This document shows positions 28,921 to 38,900 of a stretch of 46,135 bases of DNA, piece after piece. The position numbers were made by a program, and so were the translations under genes. The stretch covers positions 1 to 46,135 of the forward strand of contig WRKV01000004.1 in NCBI GenBank assembly GCA_009777915.1, in the 5' to 3' direction. Under the pieces are notes generated by a model. The model was not told the DNA's origin and did no database searches. It saw only the letters and a program-made list of their open reading frames with translations. The DNA comes from Bacteroidales bacterium. GTDB lineage: Bacteria; Bacteroidota; Bacteroidia; Bacteroidales; P3. The number at the start of each line of letters is the position of its first letter. Position 1 is the stretch's first letter.

Positions 28921-28924
28921 AACA

Positions 28925-29848
28925 TTATGGTTTATAATTCTTCATTGTTTCTATCTCCGCCTTCAGTCGCTGCAATTCTCTATTCTGCTCAATAATATAC
29001 AACGTTAACTCCTCAATTTTCTGCAAAAGTTTAATTTGCATTTCGCTCATATCCATACCATTTTCGACCATCTCGTTTGCAGGAGCAATATCAGGCAAAT
29101 GCTTGTTGGTGGTAACAAATTGTTCCAACTCCTCAAGCGGGAGCAGTTCATAATCGTCCTCAAAAACAAAATCCGCTCCAACATTAACTTGCACCTTTAC
29201 TTCATTGGCACGAATACCTCCTCTAACCCATAAATTATGGTCAAGAGTTGCTCCATGCGAATTGACATAACTATCTACCTGTGTTTTTACCGGATACGAT
29301 TGACCCAAAAGAAGCAGTGGACCATTTGTAACTACCGGATTTACAGGGTAATTTGAATGGTAAAAGTAAGTTGACGCCCCTCTGAGCCAAATGATAATTT
29401 TTGTCAAATCGTTGTGAGCCGTAGGGTCTGCCCAACCGGCAATAAATGGTGTAAACGACGACTTAATGTCAGCATCAATAAATTCAGAACCATGTCCCCA
29501 GTGGTTTACGTGGTATCGGAATGTAGCAATGACCGAACCTCGCCACATACCATCGTAATGAGTGTTCGCACGCCCTATATTCAAAATAGTTGCTTCGTCG
29601 TAAATCCATCCTCCATCGTCAAATTGAACCGGATAAAACGTATTCACATTTCCTCCTACCTGAAATGATCCAGAGGATGAATTGCGTGAAGAAACTTTTG
29701 CATTGGCTTGCTCTACCATAAATTGATGATACGCTGCCGAGTCCTGAAATACCGTCGGGTTGTCGACTTCTGCTGATGCAATTACTGAAATTCCAATCAG
29801 GAAAATCACAAACATACCACGAAAATAATGATTTTTTTTAGTGTTCAT
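28925..29848 (-). CDS. Secreted protein with tail-fibre-like C-terminus and coiled coil
   Basis: Signal peptide; 'FVFEDDYELLPLEELEQFVTTNKHLPDIAPANEMVENGMDMSEMQIKLLQKIEELTLYIIEQNRELQRLKAEIE'. Confidence 0.7.
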   Translation of the reverse strand: MNTKKNHYFRGMFVIFLIGISVIASAEVDNPTVFQDSAAYHQFMVEQANAKVSSRNSSSGSFQVGGNVNTFYPVQFDDGGWIYDEATILNIGRANTHYDGMWRGSVIATFRYHVNHWGHGSEFIDADIKSSFTPFIAGWADPTAHNDLTKIIIWLRGASTYFYHSNYPVNPVVTNGPLLLLGQSYPVKTQVDSYVNSHGATLDHNLWVRGGIRANEVKVQVNVGADFVFEDDYELLPLEELEQFVTTNKHLPDIAPANEMVENGMDMSEMQIKLLQKIEELTLYIIEQNRELQRLKAEIETMKNYKP

Positions 29849-29947
29849 AGTGATTGTGTTTTAAAATTTTCCGCAAAGTTACAAAAAATCGTCTATTCGT
29901 GCAATGCTTTTTGAGAAAAGATATTAACAAAATTCCAAAAAATTTCG

Positions 29948-29955
29948 TACCTTTG
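29948..29955 (+). promoter_or_regulatory. -7 element directly upstream of miaA
   Basis: TACCTTTG followed by only 4 nt (cacc) before ATG 29960. Confidence 0.55.
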
Positions 29956-29959
29956 CACC

Positions 29960-30817
29960 ATGATTACTGTTTTAGGACCGACGGCTTGCGGGAAAACGCA
30001 TTACGCTACACGATTGGCGGCGAAAATCAATGGAGAAATTATTTCTGCCGATTCCAGACAGGTGTTTCGTGGTATGGATATCGGAACCGGTAAGGATTTG
30101 AACGAATATAACGTTGATGGAAAACCGATTCCGTACCATTTGATTGATATCCGAAATCCGGGCGAGGAATACAGCGTTTTTGACTTTGTGTCGGATTTTC
30201 AAAGGGCATACCAAGATATTATTTCTCGAAAAAAAACTCCGATTTTATGTGGCGGAACGGGATTGTATTTGTCTGCCGTTTTACAGCATTATGAATTTTC
30301 AAAAGTCCCGATAAATCAGGCGTTTCACAAGGAAATGAATCAACTTGAACATGCCGAATTAATAGCACGTTTGCAAAACCTGAAACCTACGCACAACACC
30401 ACCGATTTGGATATCAAAGAACGTACCATTCGAGCTTTGGAAATTGCTTTGCATGCTGTTTCGAAAACCTCTGCACCTGCCGATTACCGTGCGTTTCGAG
30501 TACCTCAGGGAACTGTGTTTGCCATTTTTCCGGAAAGAGAACTTGTGAAAAACAGAATTACACAACGCCTCAAAACCCGCTTAAACACAGGACTTATAGA
30601 AGAAGTTGAACGTTTAATTCAGCAAGGCGTTCCTTCCGAAAAATTATTGTTTTACGGTTTGGAATATAAATTTGTAACTCGTTATATTCTCGGAAATATC
30701 AGTAAAACCGAACTTTTTGAACAATTAAACATTGCCATTCATCAATTCGCCAAACGCCAAATGACGTGGTTTAGAAAAATGCAAAAAGAAGGTGTGGAGA
30801 TGATTATTGTCGAATGA
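29960..30817 (+). CDS. miaA: tRNA dimethylallyltransferase
   Basis: 'VLGPTACGKTHYATRLAAKINGEIISADSRQVFRGMDIGTGK'. Confidence 0.95.
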   Translation: MITVLGPTACGKTHYATRLAAKINGEIISADSRQVFRGMDIGTGKDLNEYNVDGKPIPYHLIDIRNPGEEYSVFDFVSDFQRAYQDIISRKKTPILCGGTGLYLSAVLQHYEFSKVPINQAFHKEMNQLEHAELIARLQNLKPTHNTTDLDIKERTIRALEIALHAVSKTSAPADYRAFRVPQGTVFAIFPERELVKNRITQRLKTRLNTGLIEEVERLIQQGVPSEKLLFYGLEYKFVTRYILGNISKTELFEQLNIAIHQFAKRQMTWFRKMQKEGVEMIIVE

Positions 30818-32858
30818 TTTTTTTAGATACAACGCCCTTTTCGGTGTGCAAAACTAAAATATAAACGCCTCTCGGCAAATACGAAATGTTGATTGAAAAA
30901 GGTGCGATGTGCGATGTGCGAGAGGTAAACATACGCTGTCCGTTCATATTGTAAATTTCATAAGAATTCACAAGGATTTCGGGAGATTCGACAAACACCA
31001 TTCCATCGCTTGGATTCGGAAACACGTTGATATGTTCCGCAAAATCATCTTGCCGGCAAATGGCTGTTGGTTCGGGTGGACGCTGAGATCCGAACACCGG
31101 ACGCATCATCACAGCACCGTAGTTGAGCACCGGAATCCATTTGAATTGATTGTCTCGATCCATTCCGTAAAGAAACATGCGGTTTTCGGCGTTGTTGTTT
31201 TGGTCAAAACCCATACACAAATAAATGTTGTGATGCTGTTGAAATCCGATGAAAAGCGAGCCGGTATCCACATACACAGGCTCTTCAAACCAATACTCGG
31301 AAAAGCCAATAGTTTCGGCATGTTGCGGTGGCAATAAATCTCGTTCAACATAACGCAGAGTGGTGTCCGAAGCCCCGTCGCTAACGGCATTCCAAACCGT
31401 CAAGTCGAAAAGTGCTCGATCCATGTTCGGGTATTTGGTAGGATTAAACCAAATTTGGACGCCAATCAACGTGTCTTTTTCTCTCATCGGAAATTGGTAC
31501 GCAAATCGACTTGTAGCACGTTCGGCTTGCACAACAAACCCAAAATTCATTTCCGGAGTTCCATCATCGTAAGCATAATAATTGCTCAGCGAAACAATTT
31601 GAATCATCGTATCATTATCGGCAATTCTGTCTGAATTGTCTGCCGGTTGTTTCATGGTGTGATAAATCTCAAAAGTGTCCGGTTTTTTATCGATCGGGAA
31701 AGGGTTTTCCAACGGTATGTTCAAACGAAAAAACCCATCTAAAAAAAACGGCGGAATGTGGGGCTGATTTGACGGTGCTATGTCATGCACAATATCGCCG
31801 GCTTGATTAAAAATTTGATATTGATAATCGGCTTGTGCGGAGTCGTTCATATTTCGAAACAACAACGGTATTTCACTAACTAAGTCTGCTGCTCCACGAA
31901 ACTGTCTGGCGGGCATGGCTTGAAACTCTTTCAACACACGTTGGCTTGGTTCCACAAAGGCAATATCGTTCAAAAACGGTGTAAATTCGTCTGAATATGC
32001 ATCGATGTGCACATAGTCGATATGCCACTGTCCGCCTGCACTTTGGCGACTTGGGTCGGTTTCAAAATTTTGATCCAACGAAGTGATATTCCGAAATCGA
32101 AATTGAAATCCGTTGTAAAGATAATCTTTCGTGTCAATCGGAATCGCAACCTGTTTGAAAAACGGTTTGTCTTGCTCCGGCACATCAGGATCCATGCACG
32201 GCGGACAAAATGTCTCAAAATTATAGTCCTGCAAACTGTCTTCGGTGCTCCAAATTTCGTTCCATTCTCCCGCATGATTCAAAAATTCCAAAATCAGCAA
32301 ATCTCCTTTTTGATGTACCGGTTGACGTCCGCGCAATGTGCTTTCCCAGAGATTCCCAAAACCACCACCGGGCTGATAGTAAAAACTGAAAAAAACTGTG
32401 GTATCACCACTCTGCGCTGCCTCCCATAAATCACGCGGATTTGAGCCCCAAACAGAGTCTAATCGAATCGGTTGCGATGTGAGTGTGTCGGCACTAAACG
32501 GGTAAGATGCTAAGTGTTCGGGGTCGTACAACTGTCCGTTTTCATCTAAGGCATCAAACGTTGCAACGCCGATGGTTGGCGGCAAAAGCGGAAAATTTGT
32601 GTTGATGAAAACCTTGTTGTCTTGCCAAAATTTCGGATTCGGATATGGCGAACGTGGTGATGAAAAATCGTCTAAAAACGGCAATGACAAAGGTGGTTCT
32701 AAGGATTTGCGTTGCTGTTGTTGGATTTCGGCATTGTGTAACATTTTGTTGACTTCCAAATCCCGAAGTTCAACACGGTTCTGTGCTTGGGAAGTCAGCA
32801 CCAATCCTGTCAAAAGCATCAATATGCCATATTTTATGGTTGTAAAACTAATTTTCAT
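30804..32858 (-). CDS. T9SS type A sorting domain-containing protein
   Basis: Signal peptide; C-terminal 'INVFPNPSDGMVFVESPEILVNSYEIYNMNGQRMF...LPRGVYILVLHTEKGVVSKKIIRQ'. Confidence 0.85.
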   Translation of the reverse strand: MKISFTTIKYGILMLLTGLVLTSQAQNRVELRDLEVNKMLHNAEIQQQQRKSLEPPLSLPFLDDFSSPRSPYPNPKFWQDNKVFINTNFPLLPPTIGVATFDALDENGQLYDPEHLASYPFSADTLTSQPIRLDSVWGSNPRDLWEAAQSGDTTVFFSFYYQPGGGFGNLWESTLRGRQPVHQKGDLLILEFLNHAGEWNEIWSTEDSLQDYNFETFCPPCMDPDVPEQDKPFFKQVAIPIDTKDYLYNGFQFRFRNITSLDQNFETDPSRQSAGGQWHIDYVHIDAYSDEFTPFLNDIAFVEPSQRVLKEFQAMPARQFRGAADLVSEIPLLFRNMNDSAQADYQYQIFNQAGDIVHDIAPSNQPHIPPFFLDGFFRLNIPLENPFPIDKKPDTFEIYHTMKQPADNSDRIADNDTMIQIVSLSNYYAYDDGTPEMNFGFVVQAERATSRFAYQFPMREKDTLIGVQIWFNPTKYPNMDRALFDLTVWNAVSDGASDTTLRYVERDLLPPQHAETIGFSEYWFEEPVYVDTGSLFIGFQQHHNIYLCMGFDQNNNAENRMFLYGMDRDNQFKWIPVLNYGAVMMRPVFGSQRPPEPTAICRQDDFAEHINVFPNPSDGMVFVESPEILVNSYEIYNMNGQRMFTSRTSHIAPFSINISYLPRGVYILVLHTEKGVVSKKIIRQ

Positions 32859-32861
32859 GTT

Positions 32862-33449
32862 TTAAAATTCTTCCTCTTCTTCTTCCGAAAAATTATCGTG
32901 CATGTATCCGTCTTTTGAGCCCGAAACCAAAAGGTTTATATACGATCCGCGTCGAACTTTTTCGCCGGGGTAAATTCGTTTGCCGTGATAAGTTTGGTCG
33001 AGCACTGCATTTTGAAATCTGCTGGGTTCATATTTGACGGTTCCTACGTAAAGTCCTGCGGCTTCAAGCAAAGCAGTGGCTTGTCGCAGTGATAAATCGA
33101 TCAAATTCGGCATCTTTGCCATGTCGGGCGTTGCCGATACCAACGTAACGTAAAATTTTCGATTTCGTTTAACGGTTGAACCGGGAATCGGGTCGTGTCT
33201 CAAAACTGATCCTGCCGGGTGCGATGGGTCGTAAACGGAATCAATAATCACAAATTCGAAACCGTATTCTTGAGTCAGCGAGGTTAAACTGCTCGTGGGA
33301 AGCCCTGTTAAATCAGGCACTATAAACGATTGCCCATATCGCGAAAATATCCTCAACGAGGCTATGGTCAAAAGCACAATAACCAAACTTGCTACCCCCA
33401 TGATAGCGAGATTTCTCCAAAATTGTCGGGTTTTCCAAAATGTTTTCAT
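32862..33449 (-). CDS. PASTA domain-containing membrane protein
   Basis: N-terminal TM segment; 'FIVPDLTGLPTSSLTSLTQEYGFEFVII', 'MPNLIDLSLRQATALLEAAGLYVGTVKY'. Confidence 0.88.
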   Translation of the reverse strand: MKTFWKTRQFWRNLAIMGVASLVIVLLTIASLRIFSRYGQSFIVPDLTGLPTSSLTSLTQEYGFEFVIIDSVYDPSHPAGSVLRHDPIPGSTVKRNRKFYVTLVSATPDMAKMPNLIDLSLRQATALLEAAGLYVGTVKYEPSRFQNAVLDQTYHGKRIYPGEKVRRGSYINLLVSGSKDGYMHDNFSEEEEEEF

Positions 33450-33525
33450 CGGTTTTTTTCTGTGGAATACAAAACACCACGATACAAAGATACAAAAAAA
33501 AAATGAAAATTAAAAAAAAATTTCG

Positions 33526-33533
33526 TATCTTTG
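33526..33533 (+). promoter_or_regulatory. -7 element for outer-membrane protein gene; divergent from a minus-strand -7 box at 33485-33492
   Basis: TATCTTTG (+) and CAAAGATA (minus-strand TATCTTTG). Confidence 0.6.
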
Positions 33534-33563
33534 CAAAAAATTAAGAGAAACATTCCAAAAATT

Positions 33564-34283
33564 ATGTCTAAAAAATTGTTTGTTTTACTCCTTGCTTTGT
33601 TGATGACCGTTTCAACTTTTGGCATCAATCGTCGTATGATGGAAGATAAGACTTTGGTTGGTGTTCAGGCGAGTTATATGTTGCCGATGGGGGCTTATGC
33701 CAATGATGTAAACGGTACTATTGGCGGGGGATTGCGAGGAAAGTATTTTGGAACCAATACCTTTGCATTTGGTTTCGATTTTGGTTTTTTTGCACCCCCA
33801 ATTAATGCCAACCGTTTGACGTTTGTTACGGATTCTATTTACCAAAAATTTCTTATCGAAGACCAACGATTGGGACGAGTTGCCGATAGCGTTCAGATTT
33901 TAGATGTTACCGGAACTTCGCAATATATTCCGTTCAACATTTCTTTCGAATTTTATCTGCCGTCGCGTTCGCTGACGAATTTTCGTCCGTACGCCGGAAT
34001 TGGCTTGGGTTTGAATATGGTCAATCGCCGTTACAAACCTGTTTTCAACACACCGAAATACGTCGAAACCGGTATTCCGACTTTCGAACAACGCATTCAA
34101 CCCTCGTCCGACAAGGGTTTTGTGAGTCTTAATCCGGTGGTTGGATTTTTGTGGACTCTTGATGAACTTTGGAATATCAATATGGATTTGCGTTACAATC
34201 AATTGTTCGGTGGTCAAAAAGGCGGTGTGTTGAGTGTTCATGTGGGTGTGATGGTGGATTTGAGTTTCAAATATGTGCGATAA
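33564..34283 (+). CDS. Outer membrane beta-barrel protein
   Basis: 'MSKKLFVLLLALLMTVSTFG' signal peptide; alternating barrel strands, 'YAGIGLGLNMVNRRY', ends 'VHVGVMVDLSFKYVR'. Confidence 0.75.
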   Translation: MSKKLFVLLLALLMTVSTFGINRRMMEDKTLVGVQASYMLPMGAYANDVNGTIGGGLRGKYFGTNTFAFGFDFGFFAPPINANRLTFVTDSIYQKFLIEDQRLGRVADSVQILDVTGTSQYIPFNISFEFYLPSRSLTNFRPYAGIGLGLNMVNRRYKPVFNTPKYVETGIPTFEQRIQPSSDKGFVSLNPVVGFLWTLDELWNINMDLRYNQLFGGQKGGVLSVHVGVMVDLSFKYVR

Positions 34284-34295
34284 AATTTGTGAATT

Positions 34296-35000
34296 ATGAA
34301 ATATACAAAAATTCTCCTCAAACTTAGCGGCGAATCGCTGATGGGCGACCAAGATTATGGTCTCGACCCTAAAATGTTAACGCAATATGCATCGGAAATT
34401 AAGGCTGTTCACAACGCGGGATGTCAAGTGGGCGTAGTGATTGGCGGTGGAAATATCTTTCGAGGATTGCAAGGTGCAGCCAAAGGTATGGACAGAGTTT
34501 CGGGCGATTATATGGGTATGATGGCAACGCTGATCAATAGCATGGCATTGCAAGCGGAGTTGGAAAAACAAGGGGTGCCTGTTCAACTGTTATCGGGCAT
34601 TCCGGTTGAACCGATTGCCAAAAAAATGTGTCGTTCTCGTGCCCAAAAAAATCTGGCAAACGGCAAAGTGGTCGTTATTGCCGGTGGTACGGGCAATCCG
34701 TTTTTTACGACTGACACCGGTGCCGCCTTGCGTGCCATTGAAATCGAGGCAGATATTTTGCTTAAAGGCACTCGTGTAGATGGTGTGTATACCGCTGATC
34801 CTGAAAAAGATCAAACAGCCACAAAATTCAAAACCATTTCTTTTGACGAATGCTATCAAAAAGGTCTTTCCGTGATGGATCTAACGGCTTTCACGCTTTG
34901 CAAAGAAAACAAGATGCCGATTTATGTGTTTGATATGAATCAAATCGGGAATCTCCTAAAAGTTGTCAATGGCGATGAAATTGGCACGATAATTTTGTAA
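34296..35000 (+). CDS. pyrH: UMP kinase
   Basis: 'KILLKLSGESLMGDQDYGLDP', 'VVIGGGNIFRG', 'GGTGNPFFTTDTGAALRAIEI', 'KGTRVDGVYTADP'. Confidence 0.96.
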   Translation: MKYTKILLKLSGESLMGDQDYGLDPKMLTQYASEIKAVHNAGCQVGVVIGGGNIFRGLQGAAKGMDRVSGDYMGMMATLINSMALQAELEKQGVPVQLLSGIPVEPIAKKMCRSRAQKNLANGKVVVIAGGTGNPFFTTDTGAALRAIEIEADILLKGTRVDGVYTADPEKDQTATKFKTISFDECYQKGLSVMDLTAFTLCKENKMPIYVFDMNQIGNLLKVVNGDEIGTIIL

Positions 35001-35111
35001 CCGTTTCAAAAATTTTTGTAACCTTTTCAAAGATATTCCGTATAAACTAAAAAAAGCAACCAAAAAACACAGTATTAAAATACATTATAAACCCAAAAAA
35101 AATTAAAAATT

Positions 35112-35795
35112 ATGAAAAAAATCTTAACATTCGCCGTAGCGGTTGCATTTTCGACAGCCCTCACGGCACAATCCGTAAGCACCATTCATGCAGGTGCAAA
35201 CATGTCTACATTCACAGGTAAAGATGTAGAAGACGCTAAATTTAAATTCGGCTACCAAGTTGGTTTCACCCAAACGTTTGGTGATTTCATCCAAATTGAG
35301 CCGGGTTTGTTCCTTTTCAACAAAGGTGGGAAGGGAGAGGATGCATACTCGGACCCCGATTATCCCGAGTATAGTTATGACATAACACAGACCATTGGTT
35401 TGACCTATTTGCAAATTCCGGTTAACTTCAAAGTTAATCTTGGCATTGGCGACAACATGAACCTGGTACTGGGTGCCGGCGTTTATGCCAGTGTTGGTCT
35501 TTTCGGAAATGTTAAAATGAAAGGAAAATGGGGAGGAGAAAATGTTGATGAGTCCGCAAAAGTTAAATTCTTTGGAGACGTTAAAGACGGCGAGGACAAG
35601 GTAGAACAAGCACCGATTGACTTTGGAGCGTCGATTTTTGCAGGTCTTCAATTCGGTCGTATTGGTGTAAATGTTGGCTATCAGCCCGGATTTATGTCTA
35701 TTGAAAGAAAGTATGAAGGTGAAGAGCGTTGGAAAATGAACAACAGTTCAATTTTCTTGAGCTTGTCGTATTCACTTAACGATCCTAACAGATAG
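35112..35795 (+). CDS. PorT-family/outer membrane beta-barrel protein
   Basis: Signal peptide; 'IHAGANMSTFTGKDVEDAKFKFGYQVGFTQTFGDFIQIEPGLFLFNKGGK'. Confidence 0.8.
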   Translation: MKKILTFAVAVAFSTALTAQSVSTIHAGANMSTFTGKDVEDAKFKFGYQVGFTQTFGDFIQIEPGLFLFNKGGKGEDAYSDPDYPEYSYDITQTIGLTYLQIPVNFKVNLGIGDNMNLVLGAGVYASVGLFGNVKMKGKWGGENVDESAKVKFFGDVKDGEDKVEQAPIDFGASIFAGLQFGRIGVNVGYQPGFMSIERKYEGEERWKMNNSSIFLSLSYSLNDPNR

Positions 35796-35817
35796 GATTT
35801 CTTGGAAGTAAAAAAAC

Positions 35818-35850
35818 GAGACTGCCTCAAAAAAGGTGGTCTCTTTTTTT
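35818..35850 (+). terminator. Intrinsic terminator-like hairpin
   Basis: GAGACtgCCTcaaaaaAGGtgGTCTC followed by T9. Confidence 0.6.
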
Positions 35851-35924
35851 TTGTTTCCCCCGCACCACAAAATAATTATTAAAAAAAACAGAAAACAAAT
35901 ACCTGAAAACTGAAAACTTTTTCG

Positions 35925-35932
35925 TATCTTTG
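35925..35932 (+). promoter_or_regulatory. -7 element upstream of the pectate-lyase-like gene
   Basis: TATCTTTG; 14 nt upstream of the palindrome. Confidence 0.6.
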
Positions 35933-35942
35933 CAAAAAATCT

Positions 35943-35970
35943 GTAAGGGCGATGCATGCATCGCCCCTAC
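35943..35970. repeat. GATGCATGCATC-family palindrome in a 5' UTR
   Basis: GTAAGGGCGATGCATGCATCGCCCCTAC. Confidence 0.9.
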
Positions 35971-35985
35971 AAAAACAAAATCACA

Positions 35986-38900
35986 ATGAAAAAAATCAGC
36001 ATCGCAATCGTTCTGTTGCATTTCTATGGAACTCTGATTGCCGACCCTATGTCAATTGATATTCCGCCCCAAAGCGTTTATCACACCTACGAAAACGGCG
36101 ATCGAATGCCGGATTATTCCTTTGCGGGTTATATGCTTTCCGAAAAACCGATTCCGCTTGTAACGGCAAAAGTGAAAGTCGAATGGCGTGACGGCGATGC
36201 GACGGCTCGCATTCAACGGGCAATTGATTACGTGTCGACATTGCCGCTTGATGCTAACGGATTTCGGGGTGCCGTGCAGCTGGAAAAAGGCGTTTATCAA
36301 ATCAACGGAAGTTTGAAAATTACAGCATCAGGCGTGGTTTTGCGAGGAATGGGAGCCGAAACAAACGAAACGATTTTGTTTGGTGCAGGTACTGATCGGA
36401 CGACTCTTATTCGCATTTTAGGACAACATGATTTCCAATCTTTGGATAGTATTCCGATCGCGGGAAACTACGTGCCGCTCAATGCCACCGTGCTTCCGCT
36501 TAATGCAGGACACAACCTGAAAGTAGGCGATAAAATTATCGTTACTCGTCCGTCTACACGAGAGTGGATACAGCATATTGGTGGCAGTAGAGTGGGTTTA
36601 GCCTCACAGGCTCACCATGTGGGTTGGCAACCTCGCGATTTCGACATTCGTTGGGAACGCACGATTACAGCCGTTTCACCGACATCTGTAACCATTGATA
36701 TTCCTCTCACCAATTCGCTTGATGCCAAATTCGGAATGGGCTATATCAGTCGCTATACGTGGAATGCACGAATCAATAATGTGGGTGTTGAAAATCTGCG
36801 TTTGGTTTCGGCATGGGACGGTAAAAATAAAAAAGATGAAAATCATCGTTGGATGGCGATAACCATTGAAAATGCTGAGGACGGCTGGGTTCGTCGTGTT
36901 ACGGGTGAAAATTTTGTAAGCAGTATCGTTGCCATTTGGGAAACCGCCAAACGCTTTACCGTAGAGGATTGCCGAAGTTTGAATCCGGTTGGCGAAATCG
37001 GAGGATTCCGCCGATATGCGTTTCAAACTTCAGGACAACAAACCTTGTTTCAACGGTGTTATTCCGAATTTGGATATCACGATTTTTCGGTAGGATTCAC
37101 CGCCGCAGGACCCAATGCGTTTGTGCTGTGTTATGCCCATTTGCCTTATGAATTCAGCGGAACATTGGGCGGTTGGTCAAGTGGGACACTTTTTGACAGA
37201 GTAACCATTGATGGTGCTGCTTTGAAAGTTACATTTCGTGGTGCAGATGGCGGTGCAGGCGGTTGGAGTGGGGTCAACTCGCTCGCTTGGGAATCTCGTG
37301 TGTCGGAATTGCACATGATGACGCCACCGGACGCATACAACTGGGCTTATGGAACTTTTGGGCAAGAAGTGGGTGATGCGATGATCGACAAACATCGTGA
37401 ATATCTCAGACCTCAAAGTTTCTTTTATGCACAATTTGAAGACAGAACCGGTCGAAAATCCGAAGAAACCGCAAAAATTATTCCTCGTGAAGGCGAATTT
37501 CCACTTGCAACCACAACTCCTGAACAGGCAGCAGAGATGAATCGTCGTTCCAAACGTCCGGAATTGCAGGTTAATGAATGGATCGATACCATTATTGAAC
37601 GGTATCCTTTGGAAATTTCATGGACAGGATTGTTAGATATTGATGCTGTAAAATGGACTCCGCGATTAACGCCACAGCCCAAAATTGTCATGCAACCGAT
37701 TTCCATCGAAAACGGCAAAATTGTTTTAGACGGAAAATTATTGTCGGGTCGTTGGCATCGTACAGCCTTGTGGCGAGGTAGCATACGTCCGAGTGGTGTG
37801 CGTTCGTCGAATTTACACCTTTCTCGTTTCGTTCCCGGACGTTCCGGCAACGGATATACCTATGAAATTGACGATCTTTTTTCGGAAATAAAACAGCGTA
37901 ATATCGTTGCCTATAACCATTTTCCGGCGTTATGGTATGATCGCCGCAGAGATGATCACGGTCGTCATCGCCGACTCAATGCCGATGTGTGGGCACCGTT
38001 TTACGAACAACCTCACAATCGCACCGGAGAGGGCGAAACCTTTGAAAGGTTGAGTAAATACGATTTAAGTCAGTGGAATCCTTGGTATTGGTCGCGAATC
38101 AAACAATTCGCCGAGCTTGCCGATCAAAAAGGTGTTTTGTTTGTTCAAGAGCACTATTGTCAGCACAATATCATTGAAGAAGGTTCGCATTGGACGGATT
38201 ATGCGTGGCGAACAGCCAATAATATCAACGAGTTGAACTTTCCGGAAAATGTGTTTTATGGTGCCGATCGCCGTATTTTTATGGCAGAACAGTTTTACGA
38301 TGTTACTGATGAAAAATTGATGCATTATCATCGCTTGAATATCCGAAAACATTTAGATGAAATTGGTCGAAATACCAATGCTGTTCAGCATTTGGGAAAT
38401 GAATTTACCGGACCTTTGCACTTTGTAAAATTTTGGTTTGATGTGATTGATGAATGGGAAAAAGAGCATGGTGTAGATGTAAAAACCATGTTGTCTGCCA
38501 ACAAAGATGTGATTGATGCGATTTTGGAAGATCCGCATTATCGCCCGATGTTGGATATTATTGAGATTCAAGTTTGGCATCATCGCACCGATGGCACGAT
38601 TTACGAACCGCCGGGTGGTGTGAGCCTTGCACCGCGACAACTTGCCCGAATTTTCAATCCGGATCCCAATCCTGATTTTAATGCGGTTTTTCAAACCATC
38701 TCGGAATACCGAACGAAATATCCTGAAAAAGCCGTGCGACAAAATTTTGGACGAGGTACAAATTCGTGGGCGGCGTTCTTAGCCGGAGGGTCTTTGGTGC
38801 AATTGCCGACCATTGCCAACGAGCGATTTTATCGCGATGCCGTGCAGATGCAAGAAACCATCGTTGATGCCGGAAAACACTGGGGAACCGGAAAACCTGC

